A stretch of 64,000 bases of DNA. Origin: Clostridia bacterium (GTDB taxonomy: Bacteria; Bacillota; Clostridia; UBA1381). Position numbers and translations under genes: made by a program. This document shows positions 15,853-24,325 of the stretch, one piece after another (the first letter of the stretch is position 1; every line of letters begins with the position of its first letter). The notes below the pieces were generated by a model. It was not told where the DNA came from. It worked only from the letters and a program-made list of their open reading frames with translations, and ran no database searches. The DNA is taken from NCBI GenBank assembly GCA_017935675.1, contig JAGBHE010000093.1, positions 1 through 64,000 of the forward strand, read 5' to 3'.

Positions 15853-17230
15853 TTTTATAATCCGAACTCCTCTCACCAATGCCATTCGCTCCCAAAATAA
15901 CTGTTGCTATTGAATGCGCTGCAAGCTCCGTATCAAGCCTGCAGCCGTCATATACAAGCTTTACCTTCCGGCTTTCGTCTGTTCTGTTAAGTATAACTGC
16001 CGCAACGGAATTATCCTTATTGATAAACGCTGTCGCCTCAAGCTTATCCGTATAACGGCTGACCCCAAGCCTTCTTGCTCCGCGCTTTATAAATTTGCTG
16101 AAATGCCCGAAATAATAATAGGACGGCTCAGGTATTATTTCCTCATTCTCCGAATCGATCATAACAGGTGCGTCACAGTAACGTGTTGAAAACCTGTTAT
16201 GAAAAGGTCCGTTTTCCATATCAAGCATCAGATTCCAGGTAAGGTACAGGCTTATTCCGCCGTTTAAATCGCCTATGATTTCATGAGCATAATCCTCGGC
16301 AAAATCCAAGCCGCTTATTTTTTTAATGCCTCTTTCCTCAGAGCTGCGGCAGCCCTCGGAGAAAATAATCTTTTTACCCGGAAAAGCCTCACACGTAAAA
16401 CCGATTTGCTCAAAATGGTCTCCGGTATACCAGTGACATGCCGCCCCTGCCACATAAGGTGAAGCCTCACTGTCGCTGAAAACGGCAGATGCACGGTCAA
16501 AAAGAAGCTCCTTATTATGATCCCACACATAAATTTGGGCGCCCAGCTCCGTTATTCTTTTGCCGAAGCCGCTTTTAATGAGTGCACATTCCTCTTCAGC
16601 CGTATAAACACAAGACTCCCATGTCATATCTGCCGCCGCCTCGTTTTGAATTGTAACGGCATTAATCGTTATTCCCTCTGCCCTCATTTCTTCTATGTAT
16701 CTTGCAACATATTCCGTCCAGAGCCCATAATACTCCTTTTTAAGCTTTCCTCCACCAAACAATGAACCGTTATCCTTCATGTAAGCCGGAGGGCTCCAGG
16801 GCGAAGCTAAAAGCCTTAAATCGGGTCTTGCTTCAAGTGCCGCCTTAAGCATGGGTATAACTGCTTTTTTATCCTCGTCAAGCGAAAAGCTTTCAAGAGT
16901 TTCATCGCCGTCACTTACATAGCTGTACGGCTTTCTTGTAAAATCGCAGCTGCCTATATGCGTTCTTCCGACGCTGAAGCCTATGCCCTCATTTTCATCA
17001 AAAAGCATCTTTATAAGCATCTGCTGTTTTTCCTGAGGCAGCTTGCAGAAAAGACTTGCGGACGCGTCTGTGAACGCGCCGCCGAAGCCCGTTATTTCCT
17101 GATACCGGGGCTCCGTAAAAATCCTTATACAGCCCCAGCCTCCTCTTTTGTCCGTTTCGGAAATCTCCTCCGTCGTTTCATAAAAATATTTTTTTTCCGA
17201 TATATCAGTCGTATAAATTTTAACTTTCAT
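15842..17230 (-). CDS. Glycoside hydrolase family 30 (glucosylceramidase-like)
   Basis: A 462-aa cytoplasmic enzyme (no signal peptide). The N-terminal YQEITGFGGAFTDASASL and the barrel motif LRLLASPWSPPAYMKDNGSL are GH30 hallmarks. The acid/base is Glu197 in TIQNEAAA and the nucleophile Glu292 in IIFSEGCRSS. A C-terminal beta-sandwich (VAAVILNRTDESRKVKL) completes the family fold. Sequence features are closer to GH30 subfamilies 1-3 (beta-glucosidase, beta-1,6-glucanase, beta-xylosidase types) than to GH30_8 glucuronoxylanases, so an exo-acting role on an imported glycan is inferred. It starts 20 nt after yesM ends. Confidence 0.9.
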   Translation of the reverse strand: MKVKIYTTDISEKKYFYETTEEISETDKRGGWGCIRIFTEPRYQEITGFGGAFTDASASLFCKLPQEKQQMLIKMLFDENEGIGFSVGRTHIGSCDFTRKPYSYVSDGDETLESFSLDEDKKAVIPMLKAALEARPDLRLLASPWSPPAYMKDNGSLFGGGKLKKEYYGLWTEYVARYIEEMRAEGITINAVTIQNEAAADMTWESCVYTAEEECALIKSGFGKRITELGAQIYVWDHNKELLFDRASAVFSDSEASPYVAGAACHWYTGDHFEQIGFTCEAFPGKKIIFSEGCRSSEERGIKKISGLDFAEDYAHEIIGDLNGGISLYLTWNLMLDMENGPFHNRFSTRYCDAPVMIDSENEEIIPEPSYYYFGHFSKFIKRGARRLGVSRYTDKLEATAFINKDNSVAAVILNRTDESRKVKLVYDGCRLDTELAAHSIATVILGANGIGERSSDYKNEI

Positions 17231-17250
17231 ATAATCAATCCTCTGTATTA

Positions 17251-19041
17251 CTAATCGTTGTCCCCGGTATGAAGTATCGGATACTTGAGGTCTATAACAG
17301 TACCTGTGCCTTCCGAAGAAATCTCAAGTCCGTATTCATCGCCGAATATCAGCTGTATTCTTTGAGCCGTATTCTGAAGTCCTATTGACCCTACCTGTTC
17401 AAGGAGGGGACTTCTTATTTTTTCTCTTATCTCTTCAAGTCTTTCATTTTCTATTCCCGTTCCGTTATCCGCAATTCTGAGAATCCATCGATTTTCTTCA
17501 ACATGAGTGGAAATGCTTATCCCTATGCTCATTGTATCGCAGTCCATTCCGTATTTAATGGCATTCTCAAGCAAGGGCTGCATACACAGCTTAACCACCT
17601 GCATATCAAGGGTTTCCGGAGCAATATCCCATGTTATATAAACGCTGTTATCATACTTTATATTCTGAAGCTCAAGGTATTTTTCTGCATTTTCAAGCTC
17701 CTGGCGCAGAGTGCATATATACTCGCTCGTATCAAGGGAAACCCGCAGAAGGTCGGATAAAAGCGCAATAATACGCGTAATCTCCGTATCTGTTTTCATA
17801 CGCGCAAGCACCGCGCCGTTTATAAGCTGGAGAGTATTGAACAGGAAATGAGGGTTAAACTGAGCCTGCAATGCTATCAGCTGTGATTTTTGCAGCCTTG
17901 CAAGGTTCTCGGTAAGCTCAAGCTCCATATCGGATTTATTTGTCAGTATCCCGATAATCTTCTGATTTATTTCGCTCAGCTCATTCATACCCTTGCCGCC
18001 GTCTTTCCCGGACTTATCCTCAGGCAAAAGCTGCATAAGAGAATAAATATAACCGTAAAACCATGCGGCAAGAACAATCGCAAGCAAAAAGCTTACAAGG
18101 AAAACAAGAATGCATATAAACACAAAGGTTCCCGTATTTCTGCGAAGTGTTCCCACAGCATTATCCTTCATGGTTTCAACAATTATGTACATGGGTATGT
18201 TTTTCTGGCGTATACTTGTAATTATTGCGTTTTTACCAAGAAAAGAGTGGAGATAATTATTTTCCTTAGCCGCATTGAAACCGCTGTAAATATCATCATA
18301 TTTTGAAATATTCTGATCAAGAAGATGGTCGTTTCCCGAATATATAACCTCCCCATCGGAATTTACAACATAAATTACGCTTCCGGCAAGGTCTATTCCC
18401 TTTTCTATCATCGACATCATGTCATAATGCATATTGAACACAATACAGCCCCTGCCGTCCTCCGTTCTTACGGGGTTTGTAACGGATATGCATTTTGAAA
18501 ATATTCCGTAGTCAGAGTGCCGCCTGAAAAAAATCCGGTTTTCATCAAGGGAGGCCCTGTCCTTCCATGAATTATCCATGAAAGAAACTGCCGGGCCGCT
18601 TTTATAAACAGATACGGTTGATACAACATAGTCAGCCTTCTCGTTATACATATACATTGATTTTACGACGCCGTCAAGCTTATCCTGATATGATTCCATA
18701 AGCTTTTGGCAGTCTGCCGCAGCCGCTTCTGCCGAAGATGCGTCGGAAGCGTCAAGAAAACGCCTGACCTCCGGGCTCATCTCAAGCTTTTTCCGCGCAG
18801 ATGTCATTTCAGCAAAAAAGCTGTCCATAGTATTTCTTGTTGCATACGTTTTCTGCGACAAATACAGCGTAATGTTCTCATAAAACCTGTTATTCTGGTA
18901 ATGTGAAATCACAACGAGAACAATTCCGGAGATAAGCACAATAACGAAAAGCACAAGCAGCATATACTTGAAAAATACGCTTCTCCATTTATAATTCTTA
19001 AGGGCGGTAAGCAGCCTGTATCTTTTTCCTTTATCAGCCAT
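17251..19041 (-). CDS. yesM: Sensor histidine kinase, YesM family
   Basis: A 596-aa membrane sensor. Helix 1 (about residues 20-45) and helix 2 (about 300-325) bracket an extracellular, Cache-like sensing region of roughly 255 residues. The cytoplasmic part has the LytS/YesM His_kinase motif ALQAQFNPHFLFNTLQLINGA, with the phospho-acceptor His, then HATPase motifs LLENAIKYGMD and ILRIADNGTGI. Such kinases typically sense polysaccharide-derived ligands and partner a YesN regulator, here immediately upstream. ATG at 19041 lies 5 nt after GGTGAT; a TTG at 19047 is the alternative. Confidence 0.93.
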   Translation of the reverse strand: MADKGKRYRLLTALKNYKWRSVFFKYMLLVLFVIVLISGIVLVVISHYQNNRFYENITLYLSQKTYATRNTMDSFFAEMTSARKKLEMSPEVRRFLDASDASSAEAAAADCQKLMESYQDKLDGVVKSMYMYNEKADYVVSTVSVYKSGPAVSFMDNSWKDRASLDENRIFFRRHSDYGIFSKCISVTNPVRTEDGRGCIVFNMHYDMMSMIEKGIDLAGSVIYVVNSDGEVIYSGNDHLLDQNISKYDDIYSGFNAAKENNYLHSFLGKNAIITSIRQKNIPMYIIVETMKDNAVGTLRRNTGTFVFICILVFLVSFLLAIVLAAWFYGYIYSLMQLLPEDKSGKDGGKGMNELSEINQKIIGILTNKSDMELELTENLARLQKSQLIALQAQFNPHFLFNTLQLINGAVLARMKTDTEITRIIALLSDLLRVSLDTSEYICTLRQELENAEKYLELQNIKYDNSVYITWDIAPETLDMQVVKLCMQPLLENAIKYGMDCDTMSIGISISTHVEENRWILRIADNGTGIENERLEEIREKIRSPLLEQVGSIGLQNTAQRIQLIFGDEYGLEISSEGTGTVIDLKYPILHTGDND

Positions 19042-19043
19042 AA

Positions 19044-20543
19044 TCAATCACCGAAAATTCCTTTATTGTTAAGATTTCTGTAATCCTGCGCCGTCACACC
19101 GCTGTAAAGCTTGAACATTTTATAAAAATAGTTCCTGCTCTTATAGCCTATCTTCTCATAAATATCATTGATTTTCATATCTGTTGTTCTTAAAAGAAGC
19201 TTTGCCTTTTCTATGCGCGTCTTATTGACGTAATCGGAGAAATTCTCTCCCGTTTCCGTCTTGAACATACGGCAGAAATGAGATGGGCTGAAATGAACAA
19301 ATTCTGCTGTATTTTTAAGAGACACACCCTCCTCAAGATGCTCGGATATATACCGTTTTGCCATTTTCACAGCCGAAGCCCTGTCAATCTCACTGTACCC
19401 TCTTGCGGCGCGTACAGCCGTATCAAGCGCAAGAGCGCAAAGCATATCGGGGTTTTGTATATGCAGCAGCTGTTCAAGGTCCGGTCTGTCCTCTTTTTTC
19501 TGCGGAGAATCGAGACGGAGCTCCTCATAGGAATTAAGAAGCTGTTCCATTATTGACTTGCAATAAAATCTTATTGCCGCCTCATCATCTGCAAACATTT
19601 TGTAGAATCTTCCCACCTCATGCCTTATTTCTTCCGCATTACCCTGCTCCACAAGCTTCATTATTATCGCCGTCTGAAAATCCGTGCTGAGCATTCTCAT
19701 TCTGTCCTTCATAAGCTTCAGATCAGGCTCAACAGCTTCAATGATGACCGATACTCCAAGCTCGATATTTTCAAAGCATTTCACGATAATTTCACCCCTA
19801 AGCTGTGCAAGCTCCTCAGAAAATCCGTTAATGCTCCTGCCGTTTGAGAGAACAAGCCATTGCATACTGTCAAAGGTGCGTGAATACGGTATTGCAAAGC
19901 AACTGCATGTTCGTACTATATTCTGCACAGCAGTTATCAGTCTGTTTCTTCCGTAGCTCCATACCTCCCGCAAATATTTCTGAAGCTGTTCAATCTCTAT
20001 GCGGATAATAGCGGCAGGTCTTTCCATTAAAGGTATATCACATTCGCCGGGAAGCTTTTTCAAAAGCAGCTGTTCATCATGTTCCGCTCCTGTCAGGTAA
20101 TCAATAATGCTCTGCTCCTGTCCTGTCAAATCGGTATTTTCCTCTGTCAGTTCATCCCGCCGCTTCTCATCAATCCTTTCGGAAAGCTTTAAAAGCAGTT
20201 CTGTAAGAGATTGTATGCTGACCGGCTTAAGAAGATAGTCCTCTACATGATATCTTATCGCCTTCTGCGCATAATCAAAATCAGAATAACCGCTCATCAG
20301 CGCAACACAGCAGCCCTGCCTGTTTTTCCGAAGCCATTCGGCAAATTCAAGACCGTCCATTCCGGGCATACTGATATCCGTGATAACAGCATCTGCATCA
20401 TGCTCATCAAGCCATTCAATGGCTTTTTTGGCATTCTGAAAGCTTCCGGCAAGCTTAAAGCCGTACTCCTCCCAGTCAATCATTTTTGAAAATGTGTTGA
20501 GTATTAATTTTTCATCATCAACTAAAATAACCGTATAAGCCAT
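19044..20543 (-). CDS. yesN: Response regulator YesN (receiver plus AraC-type HTH)
   Basis: A 499-aa regulator. The receiver domain at 1-120 has the acidic pair DD (9-10), phospho-acceptor Asp56 in AVITDISMPGMDGL and Lys106 in YLLKPV. A roughly 250-residue linker follows, then a C-terminal AraC-family DNA-binding domain (about 395-495: YISEHLEEGVSLKNTAEFVHFSPSHFCRMFK ... NDIYEKIGYKSRNYFYKMFKLYSGVTAQDYR). It is expected to activate the adjoining carbohydrate genes. It has its own promoter and a GGG-type ribosome site 6 nt before ATG. Confidence 0.95.
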   Translation of the reverse strand: MAYTVILVDDEKLILNTFSKMIDWEEYGFKLAGSFQNAKKAIEWLDEHDADAVITDISMPGMDGLEFAEWLRKNRQGCCVALMSGYSDFDYAQKAIRYHVEDYLLKPVSIQSLTELLLKLSERIDEKRRDELTEENTDLTGQEQSIIDYLTGAEHDEQLLLKKLPGECDIPLMERPAAIIRIEIEQLQKYLREVWSYGRNRLITAVQNIVRTCSCFAIPYSRTFDSMQWLVLSNGRSINGFSEELAQLRGEIIVKCFENIELGVSVIIEAVEPDLKLMKDRMRMLSTDFQTAIIMKLVEQGNAEEIRHEVGRFYKMFADDEAAIRFYCKSIMEQLLNSYEELRLDSPQKKEDRPDLEQLLHIQNPDMLCALALDTAVRAARGYSEIDRASAVKMAKRYISEHLEEGVSLKNTAEFVHFSPSHFCRMFKTETGENFSDYVNKTRIEKAKLLLRTTDMKINDIYEKIGYKSRNYFYKMFKLYSGVTAQDYRNLNNKGIFGD

Positions 20544-20575
20544 AAAAAAACCCTTTTCATATCTATAATAATATT

Positions 20576-20605
20576 ATTATACCATAACCGGAAACAAATA
20601 ATCAA
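20576..20605 (-). promoter_or_regulatory. Promoter of the yesN-yesM-GH30-glycosidase operon
   Basis: On the minus strand, TTGATT (20600-20605), an 18-nt spacer and TATAAT (20576-20581) with an upstream TGG, an extended -10. It lies in the 68-nt gap after the 1226-aa protein gene, so the regulator operon can be expressed independently of the upstream transporter operon. Confidence 0.75.
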
Positions 20606-20611
20606 TACCTT

Positions 20612-23600
20612 TTATCCTATTATTTTTTCATCGGACGCACATTCGGGTATCATTTTGTCAGCACCGCTCCAGAGCATTGCTTTAACCGTGTATTTTTTTC
20701 CGTCATCAAGAGAACACAGAACATCTGTTACAGCGCTGTCTTTATCTGCTGCGACGCTCTTAAATGAGGAGCAGACAAGTCTTCCGTCAGAATCATATAC
20801 AGCAATCATAATCACCGGCGCGGGAAGAGCGCTTTGATAGCCTACGGTTATTTCCGACTTTTCCGTTCCGGATGTATATCCAAGGACTTTTACAAACGGA
20901 GCTGCAGGCTTAAATTCAATTATGGTTTCCGGCGCCGTGAGGTCACAGGCTTCGCCTCCCAGCATCACACCGTTTACATAAGCTGACAACCCGGCGTCCG
21001 GAACTACCGATACAGACGCCGCACCGCTCGAAGAAACATTTCCTCCGACTCCTGCCGCAACCAGATAATCATGATAGCTGTCGCATACGCCAAAATTGCC
21101 CTGTTCACCGATAAGAGGCTTAAAGCTTTCATACGAACCGCCGGTGAATATTATCTTGTTAATCTCGTCCGGCGCTTTGCTGCCGCGTCTGCTTCCGGCA
21201 AAAATTCCGCGGTTTGCAATCTTTTGGGTAATAAGACGCGCTTCAGGTCCCAAAACAATCGTCGTGCTGCCTTTTACATAGCTGTCTGTCGAATATCCGT
21301 CAAAACCATAGTTGTTATAACAGCCGCTGTAAATACGTCTTGTAACCTCTCCGCCGAGAACCTTTATTGTAATATCACCTGTCAGCGGATTATCGGACGC
21401 AAACAGGCTTTCAACCGTTCCGCCCGTCATATTGATTTCGCTTGTAATTCTTTTTCCCTCTGTAATAAAGGCAGCGGCAAATACATTCATATAGCTTCCG
21501 CCTTCTATATTAACCTTGATTTTTCCTTCAACATGACTTGTTTTCTGACCGTGAGTGCCTCCGTACACATACGCTGCCCTTGCGTTGTTCTTAAGGGTTG
21601 TTATACAGTCACCCTTAACAATTCCTCCCCATGAGCCGCCGTGAATAACCGTTTCATAAAATGAACTGTCGGAATCATTTACAGAAAATGCACTGTTTAC
21701 ATTTCCTCCGACTGTGAGCCGGCAGTCGCCGAGAACATTACATGTGGCACCGCCGCCGTAAATCTGCTGATAGTTTCCGCCGTAAACCTCAAGATTTGTG
21801 CTTTCGACATCAGCATTGGCACTTCCGCCGCGGAGTTTAAGAACTGTTTCCGTACTCACCGTATCCTTAATAATCACATGATATCCGTTTGCCGTCACAG
21901 TATTTTTTGCCGTCATGTTTTTTCCTGTTCCCTCAGACGTGCAGCCGATTGTCAGGTTTTCAAATACTGCATTTGAACGTATATCAAGGTTTGATATAAC
22001 CTTGATATCAAGCATTGCATTATTTATGCCGGATATTGTGACTGTTTTGTCGGATACCGGCCATGCAAAATCACCGGGAACCGTTATTTTTCCGTCAATA
22101 ATCACCTTGCCGCCGTCTTCCGCAGCCTCAAGAGCTTTCTGAAGGCTGCTATATGGATTTGCTTCTGTTCCGTCACCGTTTACGCTTCCAAGATCTGAGC
22201 AATATATCGGAATTTCCGGAGAGCAAAGCCTTCCCGGGCTGCTGCTTATTACAGCGCCGCCATTTATGCAGGCTGACGGAACCGGAATATTAAACGCGCC
22301 TGCTGAGTCAGCCTTTCTCTGGTCAATAAATAAAATATTATCTTCTGTCACTGCGTCCGCACTGTTTTTAAGTATGCATACAGCTTCATCTTCACCTGCC
22401 CTTTCCGATATCCCCTTGAACCCGGCATTCGTAGATAAACCGGCAAACCCCGGTGCTTCCAGCACCGGGGTGTTTCCGATTCCGCAGAGCGGACGAAGTG
22501 TGTTCAGTGAATCAAGCAGGAATATCTTTATATATCCGTCTGAAACATTGTCAATCTTCATGTCTGTAATTTCAAAATTATTTTCACCTGTTGAAATGGG
22601 AGTTTGTGCGCTGAGCGCAATATTCTTCAGCGTACCGTCGGAAGCAAACAAAGCCGCACACATAATTCCGTTTGCTGCGTCAAAATCAACTGCCGAAGCC
22701 TTAAGAGATATATTTACATTTCCGGCTCCGGTAACAGCAGCATATGTTTCGAGCGGCTCTCCCTGAGCGTTTGTAAATACAGGCTTTTCCGGGCTGAGTG
22801 ACGGCGAGGTTATGTTATTATATGTAACCGTAGGATTCCAGAATACAAACTTCGCATTTCCCGTAGCTGCGTCAACCGCATTTACTTCAAACCAAAGCTG
22901 TTCACCCTCATAAATATAAGTATTAATACCGCCTTCGGGGAATGTATAGGTTGCTGTCGAATTTGTACTTGCTGTTACTTCTTTGAAAGTAAACTTATTT
23001 GTAAGAAGCGTGTCTTTAACAGTTCCGTCACTTGTTCTTTTTGTGATCTTGACTTCCGCACCTGAGGTTTCTGTAGTTGAAAGCCGACGTGCGATTATTC
23101 TTTTTAAGCCACCCAAATCTACTGCGGAAATACTGACATTGCCCGACATCGGAGCGGTAAATGCCTTTACAAGACTGTTGTTCTCATTTCCTGTATATGC
23201 TGTTCTCATCCACCAACGGCTCATAGCTGAATTTTCGCCCGCATTTGCTTTTGCTCCGGCATAATAAACTCTGATCTTGTCCACGTTGGCTGTTCCTCTT
23301 TCAAGATATGCCGGGTTTCCCGCATCGTCAACCGGCTTGATATACAAATGAGTCGAGTTTGCTCCCGTCTTCGTTAAAGGCTGATACGGAGAAGCTGTTC
23401 CCACAGTGGAACTGTTTTTATAAAGCCATTTCCATACAGAGTCATCATTTTTCATGTTGTCAGCCGATTCCGTTCCCTCAGCAGGCCATGCGTCGGAAGA
23501 AGTATAGACGGCTTTAGCACCTGCTTTGTCTATTGCGGATACCACAGGCTTCCAATACACATATTTACCGGAACGATTATAATTTTTGTCATCGCTCTCG

Positions 23601-24292
23601 CTGTAATCTATATCACCCTCTATATCGCTGCCGTTATAAACCGAAAATCTCAGCACCTCACTTGTTGAAAGGGCTACGCGGAATGGTTCAAACTTGTAAT
23701 CCTGGGTCTGTGTTTCCGGTATGCGTAGCTCGGCGCCGTTAAAGGGCCATACCACTGTTTCATTACCTGCCGCGTCCGTTTTCGTTATTCTGACAAAGGC
23801 TGTCCTGTGACCTTTTTCTCCCGGTTTCAATGAACCGCCGTAAATATATCCGTCCTCTGTTGACAGCTCATAAAGACCGTCAGCCGGCGCCTTAAACACC
23901 CTTGAAACAGAATAAGCATCATCATTCTTTCCACTTAATGCATACGGCTTCATCCAGCCTTCGCCGACTGCAGGATGCGTCCCGTCTCCCTTCGCAGTTG
24001 TCCACGCAGGTCCCGAAGGACGATTTTGCAGCACATCACCGGGTTTCATGGAAAAGCCAATTCGTGCCTTATGAAAAACTTTCAACGGCTGCACTACCCC
24101 ACTGTCGTCTCTCTCCCACGTCCAAATTGTATTGCCGTTATAGGTATTAACTTCGTCGCCGTCCGCCGTTCCCTCGTACCAGGCATCCGATGCTTTGTAT
24201 ACCTGATTTGATTCACCCTCTGCAGAAACAGATACCATTCCCGCAAGCATTGCTGCTGACAAAAGCCATGACAACATTTTTTGTTTTCTCAT
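20612..24292 (-). CDS. Secreted 1226-aa protein: two ASDAW modules plus beta-helix
   Basis: An extracellular protein. The signal peptide is residues 1-24 (cleavage near VSA-EG). Residues 31-254 and 261-494 are two copies of an unrecognised roughly 220-aa module (starts SDAW, VWKW; core FKAP/FTAP, GYIYGG; ends YVYWKPVVS). The same module occurs twice in the 763-aa protein at 31341-33632. Residues 523-603 and about 1150-1225 are smaller beta-domains with a GYIKIFLLDSLNTLRPL-type end. Residues about 697-1090 form a right-handed parallel beta-helix rich in GGxxxxVYGG turns, of the pectate-lyase/adhesin type. No catalytic triad is obvious. It is probably a glycan-binding or polysaccharide-modifying surface protein, last in the long minus-strand operon. 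Confidence 0.85.
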   Translation of the reverse strand: MRKQKMLSWLLSAAMLAGMVSVSAEGESNQVYKASDAWYEGTADGDEVNTYNGNTIWTWERDDSGVVQPLKVFHKARIGFSMKPGDVLQNRPSGPAWTTAKGDGTHPAVGEGWMKPYALSGKNDDAYSVSRVFKAPADGLYELSTEDGYIYGGSLKPGEKGHRTAFVRITKTDAAGNETVVWPFNGAELRIPETQTQDYKFEPFRVALSTSEVLRFSVYNGSDIEGDIDYSESDDKNYNRSGKYVYWKPVVSAIDKAGAKAVYTSSDAWPAEGTESADNMKNDDSVWKWLYKNSSTVGTASPYQPLTKTGANSTHLYIKPVDDAGNPAYLERGTANVDKIRVYYAGAKANAGENSAMSRWWMRTAYTGNENNSLVKAFTAPMSGNVSISAVDLGGLKRIIARRLSTTETSGAEVKITKRTSDGTVKDTLLTNKFTFKEVTASTNSTATYTFPEGGINTYIYEGEQLWFEVNAVDAATGNAKFVFWNPTVTYNNITSPSLSPEKPVFTNAQGEPLETYAAVTGAGNVNISLKASAVDFDAANGIMCAALFASDGTLKNIALSAQTPISTGENNFEITDMKIDNVSDGYIKIFLLDSLNTLRPLCGIGNTPVLEAPGFAGLSTNAGFKGISERAGEDEAVCILKNSADAVTEDNILFIDQRKADSAGAFNIPVPSACINGGAVISSSPGRLCSPEIPIYCSDLGSVNGDGTEANPYSSLQKALEAAEDGGKVIIDGKITVPGDFAWPVSDKTVTISGINNAMLDIKVISNLDIRSNAVFENLTIGCTSEGTGKNMTAKNTVTANGYHVIIKDTVSTETVLKLRGGSANADVESTNLEVYGGNYQQIYGGGATCNVLGDCRLTVGGNVNSAFSVNDSDSSFYETVIHGGSWGGIVKGDCITTLKNNARAAYVYGGTHGQKTSHVEGKIKVNIEGGSYMNVFAAAFITEGKRITSEINMTGGTVESLFASDNPLTGDITIKVLGGEVTRRIYSGCYNNYGFDGYSTDSYVKGSTTIVLGPEARLITQKIANRGIFAGSRRGSKAPDEINKIIFTGGSYESFKPLIGEQGNFGVCDSYHDYLVAAGVGGNVSSSGAASVSVVPDAGLSAYVNGVMLGGEACDLTAPETIIEFKPAAPFVKVLGYTSGTEKSEITVGYQSALPAPVIMIAVYDSDGRLVCSSFKSVAADKDSAVTDVLCSLDDGKKYTVKAMLWSGADKMIPECASDEKIIG
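22448..22470. repeat. Perfect 10-bp GC-rich hairpin inside a coding region
   Basis: CCCCGGTGCT (22448-22457) and AGCACCGGGG (22461-22470) with a 3-nt loop lie within codons 608-615 of the 1226-aa protein, at a boundary between its domains. The strength of the hairpin is unusual for coding sequence in this AT-leaning region. It could be a small palindrome insertion or a transcription pause. Confidence 0.75.
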
Positions 24293-24325
24293 TTTAAATT
24301 CCTCCCTTTCATTTTTTACTGCTGA

